Positions 38,040-45,427 of a DNA stretch of 50,154 nt are shown here, piece by piece. The notes below the pieces were generated by a model. It worked only from the letters and a program-made list of their open reading frames with translations. It ran no database searches and was not told the origin of the DNA. This stretch comes from an uncultured beta proteobacterium. GTDB taxonomy: Bacteria > Pseudomonadota > Gammaproteobacteria > Burkholderiales > Rhodocyclaceae. The DNA lies in the NCBI GenBank assembly GCA_903848955.1, contig CAINHS010000005.1:1-50154 (forward strand). The letters run 5' to 3'. Every line of letters starts with the position of its first letter. Position 1 is the first letter of the stretch. The translations under genes and the position numbers were made by a program.

Positions 38040-39200
38040 CTAGTCGGGCTTGCCGGCTTTGGCCGGTGCGCCGTCGCTCGCCGCATCCGCCGCCTTGACG
38101 CGGGCGCCGGCCGTCAGCCTCAGCTGACCTTCGGTGACGACGGTCTCGCCGCCGGCAAGGCCTTCGGCGACGATGGCGATCCGCTGCTGGGTCGAGGCGA
38201 CGCGGATCTTGCGTATGCTGACGCTGCCGTCTTCTTTCGCCACAAACAGGAAGCTGCCTTCGGCGCCCTGTTGCACCGCCTCGGCAGGAATCACCACGGC
38301 GTCCTTGACCGTGTCGAGCACCAGACTGACGGTGACGAACTGACCGGCGGCGAGTTTTTCATCATTGTTGGGGATCACCGCCTTGAGCTGGATGGTGCCG
38401 GTCGCGACATCGACGCCGTTGTCGAGAAAGTGCACCTCACCTTCCCACGCGGTGCCGCCGCCGGGCAGCGAAATGCCCGCCTTCATTGACTTTGCGGCGG
38501 AGCGCATGCCCGCCTGCAGCAGCGGCAGATACTTTTCCGGGACGGCAAAGCCGACATAGAGCGGACGCACGCGATTGACCACGGCCAGCGCGGTGTCGTT
38601 GGCCTTGACGGCCGTGCCGGGGAACACCAGCCTGGCGCCGACTACGCCGGCGAACGGCGCCTTGATCGTCGCGTAGGAAAGCTGCAGGCGCGCCAGTTCG
38701 GCAGCGGCGGCATCGGCTCCGACCGTCGATTCGGCCGCCGCTGCCGCGGTGCGCATCTCGCCGACCTTTTCTTCCGAAACAAAGCCCTTGGCGCGCAGTG
38801 CGATGTAGCGCTCGACGTCGGCGCCGGCCTTGGCCCGCTGCGCCTGGCTTTTCGCCAGATTGGCGGCGGCCTGGCTGAGCCTGGCCTGAAAGTCGGCGGG
38901 GTCGAGGCGCAGCAGGACATCGCCTTGCCGCACATGCTGCCCTTCGGTGAAGCTGACGCCCAACACCTGCCCGTCGACGCGGGCCTTGAGGGTGACCGTT
39001 TCGTAGGCCTCGGTGCGACCGGTGATTTCCAGTCGCAGCGGCATGTCGCGGACGACGGCCTTGGCCAGCTTGACGGGAACTACCGGCGGGACCTGGGTCT
39101 TCTTGCCGGCAGGCGTCTCGGCTCTGGTGTAGTACCACGCGGTGCCGCCGCCCGCAGCAAGCACGGCGACAAGGAGCAGGATGGTGCGTGTCTTGGTCAT
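38040..39200 (-). CDS. RND efflux periplasmic adaptor (membrane fusion protein)
   Basis: ATG 39200 gives 386 aa. An N-terminal membrane anchor or signal (TRTILLLVAVLAAGGGTAW) leads into the barrel-sandwich half (LKARVDGQVLGVSFTEGQHV), an alpha-hairpin coiled coil (about residues 105-165, Ala/Lys-rich), the second lipoyl half (YATIKAPFAGVVGARL) and the beta-barrel and membrane-proximal domains. It links the RND permease to an outer-membrane channel. A longer frame to 39296 overlaps the truncated lysA and is not family-like. The gene has no clear ribosome site and may be transcribed from the lptM promoter. Confidence 0.92.
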   Translation of the reverse strand: MTKTRTILLLVAVLAAGGGTAWYYTRAETPAGKKTQVPPVVPVKLAKAVVRDMPLRLEITGRTEAYETVTLKARVDGQVLGVSFTEGQHVRQGDVLLRLDPADFQARLSQAAANLAKSQAQRAKAGADVERYIALRAKGFVSEEKVGEMRTAAAAAESTVGADAAAAELARLQLSYATIKAPFAGVVGARLVFPGTAVKANDTALAVVNRVRPLYVGFAVPEKYLPLLQAGMRSAAKSMKAGISLPGGGTAWEGEVHFLDNGVDVATGTIQLKAVIPNNDEKLAAGQFVTVSLVLDTVKDAVVIPAEAVQQGAEGSFLFVAKEDGSVSIRKIRVASTQQRIAIVAEGLAGGETVVTEGQLRLTAGARVKAADAASDGAPAKAGKPD

Positions 39201-39379
39201 GGGCGGACGGGCTTTTTCAGAGAACGATCGACTCCGGAGCGACGGGTTGGGCGGCTTCCCCGCGGCGACGGGGCGGCGCGTGAATAGACGCAGCACGGTG
39301 CGCCGGAACGCGCGGCGATGCCGCCTGGCGCGAGACCTTCGACGTGCAGCCCGTCTTCATGCATGAGCGCCAGGCTCAT
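39197..39379 (-). pseudogene. lysA: Truncated diaminopimelate decarboxylase fragment (lysA 5' end)
   Basis: The 60-codon frame starts at ATG 39379, overlapping the lptM stop as ATGA, which is the usual lptM-lysA junction. Residues about 8-37 (DGLHVEGLAPGGIAARSGAP, then CVYSRA) match the conserved N-terminus of LysA. After residue 37 (about base 39268) the similarity stops: the chain becomes Arg/Pro-rich and ends at 39197, next to the RND adaptor start. The barrel, the PLP lysine and the C-terminal domain are missing, and no other frame continues LysA. A complete lysA would have to lie elsewhere. The match is from memory of the family, not an alignment. Confidence 0.7.
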
Positions 39380-39552
39380 CGGCGGGGCTCGGCGGCGGCT
39401 TTGTTGGTACTATCCGTTGTCGCGACGGGTGTCTGCGGCACTGCAATCGCCGGTTGTGCCGGGGGCGGCAGCGCGAGCGGGGTCTTGGTGCCGCAGCCGG
39501 CGAGGGCCGCCAGGGCGATCAGGGCGGCGGGGAATGTAGGAAGCGGAGGCAT
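39376..39552 (-). CDS. lptM: LptM-like small lipoprotein
   Basis: ATG 39552 gives 58 aa. The signal peptide ends in lipobox LAALAGC (Cys20), followed by GTKTPLALPPP, the hallmark of LptM/YifL lipoproteins, and a Pro/Ala-rich tail. LptM assists maturation of the LptD/E LPS translocon in the outer membrane. The neighbours agree: divergent cyaY on one side and the start of lysA on the other, an arrangement common in proteobacteria. Confidence 0.85.
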   Translation of the reverse strand: MPPLPTFPAALIALAALAGCGTKTPLALPPPAQPAIAVPQTPVATTDSTNKAAAEPRR

Positions 39553-39595
39553 GGCGGATAGGTGTGTCTCGACAGGCGAAGGATGGTAACACGCG

Positions 39596-39922
39596 ATGGA
39601 TGAACGGGAATTCATGGCCGCAGCCGACGCCGAACTGGCGCGCATCGAAACGGCGCTTGAGGTGGCGAGCGAAAGCGGCGTCGCCGATTTTGATTTCGAA
39701 ATCAGACCTGGCGGCGTGATCGAGATCGAGGTCGCCGGCGGCTCGAAGATCATTCTGAACCGGCATGGCGCCGCGCGCGAGATATGGCTGGCGGCGAAGT
39801 CGGGCGGCTATCACTTCCGCGCCGAGGCCGGCAGGTGGCTGGACACGCGCAACGGCGAGGAGTTGCTGGCGGCCGTGTCGCGCACGCTTTCCGAACAGGC
39901 CGGGGTCCGGGTCAGCCTCTAG
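39596..39922 (+). CDS. cyaY: Iron donor protein CyaY (frataxin)
   Basis: The 108-aa product has the frataxin pattern: an acidic first helix (DEREFMAAADAELARIETAL), the beta sheet with FDFEIRPGGVIEIEV, and the hydrophobic core WLAAKSGGYHFRAEAGRWLD with the closing helix. Bacterial frataxin binds iron through its acidic ridge and modulates Fe-S cluster assembly on IscS. It is divergent from lptM with a 43-base gap and its stop overlaps that of the convergent mrcA. Confidence 0.93.
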   Translation: MDEREFMAAADAELARIETALEVASESGVADFDFEIRPGGVIEIEVAGGSKIILNRHGAAREIWLAAKSGGYHFRAEAGRWLDTRNGEELLAAVSRTLSEQAGVRVSL

Positions 39923-42306
39923 TTTTTCTTTTCGGCGGGCTTTGGCGGCACGGACTTTTCGGCAACGGGCTTTTCGACCGCCTTCGGTTTCGCATCCTGC
40001 ACCGGTGCGGGCGCCGGCCGGACTTCTTCCTTTTCCTCGTCCGCCGCCACGGCAGGCAGCAGTTCCTTGTACACGAACTCCCTGCTGCTCTTGCCTGACG
40101 GATCGTTGGCGATGATCGGCAGCAGACCCTCCGGCATTTCCTGCCAGCTCTCGGGCACGCCCTTGAGTGCCGTCTCCATGAAGCCGATCCAGATCGGCAG
40201 CGCCGCGGCGCCGCCGGTTTCACCGTTGCCCATGCGCCTGGGCTGATCGAAGCCGATCCAGGCGACACCGACTACGGTAGGCTGGTAGCCGCAGAACCAG
40301 GCATCAATGTAGTCGTTGGTGGTGCCGGTCTTGCCTGCCAGGTCGGCGCGCTTGAGCACTATGCCGGCGCGGGTGGCGGTGCCGCGCCGCACCACGTCGT
40401 GCATCATGCTGTCCATCAGCCAGGCGTTGCGGGCATCGATCGCCCGCAGCGACTCGTCGCCGGCCAGTGCGGGCTGAGTGGCGGCGAGGACGGTGCCCTT
40501 GTCGTCGAGAATCTGGCGCACGATGAAGGGTTCGATGCGGTAGCCGCCGTTGGCAAATATCGAATACGCCGCCAGTTGCTGCCACGGCGTCACGGCGCCG
40601 GCACCGAGGGCGAGCGTCAGGTAGGGCGGGTGTTTGTCGGCATCAAAGCCGAAGCGCGTCACATAGTCCTGTGCGTAATGGGTGCCGATGGAGCGCAGCA
40701 GGCGGATCGAGACCATGTTCTTGGATTTCGCCAGCGCCGTGCGCAGGCTCATCGGCCCCTCGTACTTGCCGTCGTAGTTTTTCGGCTCCCAGGCCTGGGA
40801 GCCGGTTTCTTCGGCCGAGATCGAGACCGGCTCGTCGGGGATCACCGATGCCGGGGTGTAGCCCTTTTCCAGGCCGGCGGAGTAGATGAAGGGCTTGAAA
40901 CTGGAGCCGGGCTGGCGCCAGGCCTGGGTGACGTGGTTGAACTTGCTGCGATTGAAATCGAAACCGCCGACCAGCGCCCGGATCGCGCCATCGACCGGGC
41001 TGGCGGCGACGAATGCCGCTTCGACATCGGGCAGTTGCACGACTTGCCAGCCCTTGTCCGACTTCTGCACGCGGATCAGGGCGCCGCGGCGCAGCCGCTT
41101 GTTGGGCGGCGACTTGTCGTCGAGCATGCGCGCCGCAAACTTAAGGCCCTCGTCGCCTATCCTGAGCACCTCGCCGCCGCGCAGGTAGGCGCGCACCAGC
41201 CTCGGTGAGGCCTCGAGGACAATGGCCGGCAGCAGGTCGTCGCTGTCGTCATAGTCGGCCAGCAGGTCTTCCAGTTCCTCGTCCTGATCGGAAGTGATGT
41301 CTTTCACGTCAACGTAGGCTTCGGCGCCGCGATAGCCGTGACGCCGGTCAAAATCCATGACGCCGCGACGCAGCGCAAGGTAGGCGGCCTGCTGTTCGCC
41401 GCGGTGGATGGTGGTGATGACGCGCAGGCCGCGACTGTATACATCTTCCGGGAAGCGCTCGACGGCTATCTGGCGGGCCATTTCGGCGACGTAGTCGGCG
41501 CGCACGCCGAAGTCGTTGACATCGCGCTTGATATGCAGCGCCTCGGTCTGCGCCGACTTCCATTGCGCTTCGTCGATGAAGTTGAGTTCGTGCATGCGGC
41601 GCAGGACATAGCGTTGGCGCAGCTGAGCCCGTTTCGGATTGGCCACCGGGTTGTAGGTTGAAGGCGCCTTGGGCAGGCCGGCGAGCATGGCCGCCTCGGC
41701 CACGCTGACGTCCTTCAGCGCCTTGCCGAGATAGATCTGCGCCGCAGCCGAAAAGCCGTAGGCGCGCTGCCCGAGGTATATCTGATTGACGTAGATCTCG
41801 AGAATCTGATCCTTGCCCAGGTTGTTTTCTATCTTGAACGCCAGCAACATCTCGTAGAGCTTCCGCGTCAGGGTCTTTTCGCTGGACAGGAAGAAGTTGC
41901 GGGCCACCTGCATGGTGATGGTCGATGCCCCCTGGCGCTTGCCGCCACCGATGAAATTGGAATACGCCGCGCGCAGCACGCCCAGAGTGTCGATACCCGG
42001 ATGCTGGTAGAAGCGCTCGTCCTCGGCCGCCAGAATGGCCTGCTTCATCACGGCGGGGACGTCCTTGATATGCGCGAAGTTGCGCCGCTCCTCGCCGAAC
42101 TCGCCGATCAGATCGCCCTCGCTGGAGTAGATGCGCAGGGGGATTTTCGGCTGATAGTCGGTCAGGACTTCCAGCGAGGGAAGCTGCGGGTAGACGAGAA
42201 TCAGCGCAATGCCCGCAAGTGCGACAACACTGAGCACAGCGCCGCCGATCAGGAGCAGGAAGTACAGCGCCCAGCGGGCGGCAGCGGGCAGAGCAGGAAT
42301 GGGCAC
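39919..42306 (-). CDS. mrcA: Penicillin-binding protein 1A
   Basis: The 795-aa product is a bifunctional class A PBP. After an N-terminal membrane helix (about residues 13-38) the transglycosylase domain has the catalytic Glu95 in AAEDERFYQHPGID and the GASTITMQVARN motif. An OB-like insert lies at about 310-425. The transpeptidase domain has the SxxK serine in QPGSSFKPF, then AKSKN and KTGTTND. A Lys/Pro/Ala-rich tail closes the protein. It polymerises and cross-links peptidoglycan in the periplasm. GTG 42306 is the likely start. A TATAAT (-10) reads toward it at 42342-42337. Confidence 0.95.
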   Translation of the reverse strand: MPIPALPAAARWALYFLLLIGGAVLSVVALAGIALILVYPQLPSLEVLTDYQPKIPLRIYSSEGDLIGEFGEERRNFAHIKDVPAVMKQAILAAEDERFYQHPGIDTLGVLRAAYSNFIGGGKRQGASTITMQVARNFFLSSEKTLTRKLYEMLLAFKIENNLGKDQILEIYVNQIYLGQRAYGFSAAAQIYLGKALKDVSVAEAAMLAGLPKAPSTYNPVANPKRAQLRQRYVLRRMHELNFIDEAQWKSAQTEALHIKRDVNDFGVRADYVAEMARQIAVERFPEDVYSRGLRVITTIHRGEQQAAYLALRRGVMDFDRRHGYRGAEAYVDVKDITSDQDEELEDLLADYDDSDDLLPAIVLEASPRLVRAYLRGGEVLRIGDEGLKFAARMLDDKSPPNKRLRRGALIRVQKSDKGWQVVQLPDVEAAFVAASPVDGAIRALVGGFDFNRSKFNHVTQAWRQPGSSFKPFIYSAGLEKGYTPASVIPDEPVSISAEETGSQAWEPKNYDGKYEGPMSLRTALAKSKNMVSIRLLRSIGTHYAQDYVTRFGFDADKHPPYLTLALGAGAVTPWQQLAAYSIFANGGYRIEPFIVRQILDDKGTVLAATQPALAGDESLRAIDARNAWLMDSMMHDVVRRGTATRAGIVLKRADLAGKTGTTNDYIDAWFCGYQPTVVGVAWIGFDQPRRMGNGETGGAAALPIWIGFMETALKGVPESWQEMPEGLLPIIANDPSGKSSREFVYKELLPAVAADEEKEEVRPAPAPVQDAKPKAVEKPVAEKSVPPKPAEKKN

Positions 42307-42336
42307 GAATGGACCGGGCAGAAGGAAGCGGCTGCG

Positions 42337-42475
42337 ATTATAGCTGTGGCGCCGGGGACACGCGGCGGCAGTTAATCCTTAACAATTGTTCTTTACAGCC
42401 GATATAGTTGCTGCTAGCATCTGAAGTAAATTATCTGTATGTCTTATAACGCAATATTTATAAAGGAAAAATTCT
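42337..42475. promoter_or_regulatory. Divergent mrcA-pilM promoter region
   Basis: A perfect TATAAT on the minus strand at 42342-42337 lies 31 bases before the mrcA start. Toward pilM the region is AT-rich with candidate -10 sequences TATAAC (42445-42450) and TTATCT (42431-42436, 17 bases after TTGCTG). The palindrome AACAATTGTT (42381-42390) sits between and could bind a regulator. The assignments are by eye. Confidence 0.5.
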
Positions 42476-43567
42476 TTGCGGATCGATGTCTCGGCCATCA
42501 AGTCGATCTTTAACCCGAAGCTGCGCCCGCTGATCGGTGTGGACATCAGTTCGACTGCCGTCAAGATGGTCGAACTGGTCGATGCCGGCAAGGGGGCGCC
42601 GCGGGTCGAGCGCTATGCGATAGAGTATTTGTCGAAAGACGCCGTGCTGGACGGCAATTTTTCCTCGCTCGAGTCGGTGGCCGATACCATTCAGCGCTGC
42701 TGGAAGCGGCTCGGCACGTCCACGCGCTTCGTTGCGCTGGCCCTGCCGACTTCCGCCGTAATCACCAAGAAAATTACCTTGCCCGCCAATCTGCGCGAGC
42801 AGGACATGGAATTTCAGGTCGAATCGGAAGCCAACCAGTACATACCGTTCGCGCTGGAGGAGGTCAATCTTGACTTTCAGGTCATCGGCCCCGCGCCGGG
42901 CAGTTCCGATGACGTCGAGGTACTGCTGGCGGCTTCCCGCAAGGAGAAGGTCGAAGACCGCGTCGCTGCCGCGGAGCTGGCGGAACTGAAGCCGGTGGTG
43001 ATGGATGTCGAGGCCTATGCCATCCATGCCGCGTACGAGCTGGTGACCAAGCAGTTGCCGCAAGAGGGAGCGGGTCAGATCGTGGCGCTGGTGGACGTCG
43101 GCAGTTCGGCCATGAAGATCACCATCATGAAGGACGACCAGCAGCTGTATGCGCGCGAGCAGGCTTTCGGTGGCACCCAACTCACCGAGGAGATCATGCG
43201 CGCCTACGGCGTCGGCCCGGAAGAAGCCGAGAGCCTGAAGCGTTCGGGTACGCCGCCGGACAACTACGAAGCGGAGATACTGCATCCCTTCATCGAGAAT
43301 CTGGCGCAGGAAGTGGCCCGGGCGCTGCAGTTCTTCTTCACCTCGACGCCGCACAATGAAGTGCATCACATCATTCTTGCCGGCGGCTCGGTGCTGATCG
43401 CGGGTGTCGCCGAACTGGTTGCACAGCGCACCAACGTCAATACCCTGCTGGCCGATCCCTTCGCCGGGATGGCCATTTCGCCGCGCATCCGCGCCAAGCA
43501 GCTTGCCGCCGACGCGCCCTGCCTGATGGTGGCTTGCGGGTTGGCCCTGCGGAAGTTCGATCAATGA
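42476..43567 (+). CDS. pilM: Type IV pilus inner-membrane accessory protein PilM
   Basis: TTG 42476, preceded by AAAGGAA, gives 363 aa. PilM is an actin-like (FtsA-fold) cytoplasmic ATP-binding protein; the phosphate-1 motif is at residues about 22-32 (GVDISSTAVKM) and phosphate-2 at about 204-215 (VALVDVGSSAMK). The N-terminal pattern FNPKLRPLIGVDISS is typical. It binds the N-terminal peptide of PilN and links the pilus motor to the alignment complex. It heads the overlapping pilMNOPQ operon, divergent from mrcA as in many beta- and gammaproteobacteria. Confidence 0.97.
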   Translation: MRIDVSAIKSIFNPKLRPLIGVDISSTAVKMVELVDAGKGAPRVERYAIEYLSKDAVLDGNFSSLESVADTIQRCWKRLGTSTRFVALALPTSAVITKKITLPANLREQDMEFQVESEANQYIPFALEEVNLDFQVIGPAPGSSDDVEVLLAASRKEKVEDRVAAAELAELKPVVMDVEAYAIHAAYELVTKQLPQEGAGQIVALVDVGSSAMKITIMKDDQQLYAREQAFGGTQLTEEIMRAYGVGPEEAESLKRSGTPPDNYEAEILHPFIENLAQEVARALQFFFTSTPHNEVHHIILAGGSVLIAGVAELVAQRTNVNTLLADPFAGMAISPRIRAKQLAADAPCLMVACGLALRKFDQ

Positions 43568-44160
43568 TCCGGATCAATCTTCTTCCGCATCGCGAGGCGA
43601 AGCGCAAGGCACGGCGCCAGCAGTTCTATGTCCTGCTGGGTCTGGTGTCGGTGCTGGCCGGGTTGATCTGGTTCCTTGGCTTCTCGATCGTCAATGGCCA
43701 GACCAAGGCGCAGGACGAGAAGAATGATTTTCTCAAGCGCGAAATCGCCAGTCTGGACAAGGAGATCGACGAGATCAAGAAGATCCAGGAGCAGACCAAC
43801 GCTCTGCTGGCCCGCAAGCGGGTGATCGAAGCGCTGCAGGCCAATCGCACGGAAACAGTGCACCTGTTCAACGAGTTGGCCAAGCAGGTTCCGGAAGGCA
43901 TCTATCTGCGGCTGCTGGCGCAAACCGGGCAGAAGATCGCCATTTCCGGCTACGCGCAGTCGAATGCGCGGATCACCACCTTGATGAACAATCTCGACGA
44001 TTCGCCTCTGCTTGAGCGTTCGACCCTGGTCGAGACCAAGGCCGAGGTGGTGGCCAACCGGCGCTTGAATGCTTTCAGCATCACCACCCTGATTACGCGG
44101 CAGACCACGACGGTGGCGAAGCCTGCGGCGGCGCCGGCACCGGCGCAGGGGAAGAAATGA
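43564..44160 (+). CDS. pilN: Type IV pilus assembly protein PilN
   Basis: ATG 43564 overlaps the pilM stop. The 198-aa product starts MIRINLLPHREAKRK, where INLLP is the PilM-binding peptide, then a membrane helix (about residues 22-43), a coiled coil (44-95) and a ferredoxin-like periplasmic domain (LLAQTGQKIAISGYAQSNAR). PilN and PilO form the inner-membrane heterodimer of the alignment complex. The tail is Ala/Pro-rich. Confidence 0.96.
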   Translation: MIRINLLPHREAKRKARRQQFYVLLGLVSVLAGLIWFLGFSIVNGQTKAQDEKNDFLKREIASLDKEIDEIKKIQEQTNALLARKRVIEALQANRTETVHLFNELAKQVPEGIYLRLLAQTGQKIAISGYAQSNARITTLMNNLDDSPLLERSTLVETKAEVVANRRLNAFSITTLITRQTTTVAKPAAAPAPAQGKK

Positions 44161-44909
44161 TGAAGCTGCCTTCCCTGTTCAAGCGCAAGTCGGCCGCTGA
44201 ACGCATGGCGGACAAGCAGGCGGTCAATGCCGAGCCGGCAGCGCCCAAGGCACCTCTGATCGATTTCCAGCAGCTCGCCATGGATTTCAGGACGCTGGAT
44301 CCCAAGGATCCCGGGCTCTGGCCGCTGGCTCCGCGCATCGTCATCCTGGTGAGTCTCTTCGTTGCCTTGATCGCTACCTCATGGGGTTTCGGCGCGATCG
44401 GCTGGAGCGTCCAGCTGGATGAGCTTGAAGCCAAGAAACTGCAGGAGGCCAAGCTCAAGGAAGACTGGTTGGCGAAGAAGCGGCAGGCAGTCAATCTTGA
44501 CGAATACCGTCGCCAGTTGGCCGAGATCGATCGCTCCTTCGGCGCCTTGCTCAAGCAGTTGCCGAACAAGGCCGAGATGGGGGACATGCTGGTCGATATC
44601 AACAAGGCGGCTCAGGCCCGCGGCTTGTCGGTGGAACTCTTCAAGCCGGGCGGCGAGGCTCCCAAGGACTTCTACACCGAGGTCCCGATCACCTTGACGC
44701 TCATCGGCAGTTACCATGACATCGGGGCGTTCTCCGGCGATCTTGCCAGGCTGCCGCGCATCGTTACGCTGAACGACATCAATTTGAACGCGAACCCGAA
44801 CGGCACGCTGACACTGCGAACAACCGCCAAGACCTTCCGTTATCTTGACGACGCAGAACTGGCCGCCCAGAAGAAGGCCCAGCAAGTGGCCAAGGCGGCC
44901 AAGAAATGA
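44157..44909 (+). CDS. pilO: Type IV pilus assembly protein PilO
   Basis: The start at ATG 44157 (or the next ATG, 44160) overlaps the pilN stop. The 250-aa product has a cytoplasmic N-terminus of about 60 residues, a membrane helix (about 63-85), a coiled coil (about 88-135, rich in Glu and Lys) and a periplasmic core with AEMGDMLVDINKAAQARGLS and VPITLTLIGSYHDIGAFSGD, the PilO signature. It pairs with PilN in the inner membrane. Confidence 0.96.
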   Translation: MMKLPSLFKRKSAAERMADKQAVNAEPAAPKAPLIDFQQLAMDFRTLDPKDPGLWPLAPRIVILVSLFVALIATSWGFGAIGWSVQLDELEAKKLQEAKLKEDWLAKKRQAVNLDEYRRQLAEIDRSFGALLKQLPNKAEMGDMLVDINKAAQARGLSVELFKPGGEAPKDFYTEVPITLTLIGSYHDIGAFSGDLARLPRIVTLNDINLNANPNGTLTLRTTAKTFRYLDDAELAAQKKAQQVAKAAKK

Positions 44910-45427
44910 GGCAGTACGGACTTCTTCTGCTGTGTTTCCTGTGCCTGTCGGGTTGCGCCGGCGAAGAGCACCAGGATCTGCGCAAGTGGATGCTGGAAGA
45001 GGCCAAGGGCCTGCGGGGGAAAGTGGCTCCCCTGCCGGAGATAACCGCATTTCCGGTGGTCGCTTATGAAACCGAGACGCTGACTTCGCCCTTTGCTCCC
45101 GGCAAGATCGTGACGCTCGAGGCGGCTGTGGACAAGACCACGCCGGATCGCATGCGACCGCCTCAACCGCTGGAGATTTTCCCGATCGAAGATCTCAAGG
45201 TGGTCGGCATCATCATGGCGGGTCCCGTGCCTTATGCCCTGATTCAGACACCGCCGCCGAACAAGCCGAAGCACGTGCGTGTGGGCGAGTACATGGGCCG
45301 CAGTTTCGGCAAGATCACAGCGATCAGCAGACAGGGTGTCACGGTGCTCGAAACCGTCAAGGATGTAAACGGCACGTGGGTGGAGCAGGAGAAGGTGCTC
45401 ATGGTGCCGAAAGAGGGAGGACGTTGA
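44906..45427 (+). CDS. pilP: Type IV pilus lipoprotein PilP
   Basis: ATG 44906 overlaps the pilO stop. The 173-aa product has lipobox LCLSGC (Cys17), an extended linker with PPQPLEIFPIEDLKVVGIIM and a beta-sandwich HR domain (KHVRVGEYMGRSFGKITAIS). PilP links the inner-membrane PilN/PilO pair to the PilQ secretin. The stop overlaps the pilQ start (TGATG). Confidence 0.96.
   Translation: MRQYGLLLLCFLCLSGCAGEEHQDLRKWMLEEAKGLRGKVAPLPEITAFPVVAYETETLTSPFAPGKIVTLEAAVDKTTPDRMRPPQPLEIFPIEDLKVVGIIMAGPVPYALIQTPPPNKPKHVRVGEYMGRSFGKITAISRQGVTVLETVKDVNGTWVEQEKVLMVPKEGGR

Noticed and set aside
36537-38489. Plus-strand frame opposite the RND permease and adaptor
   Set aside because: Same shadow pattern; it crosses two real genes on the other strand and shows no domain.
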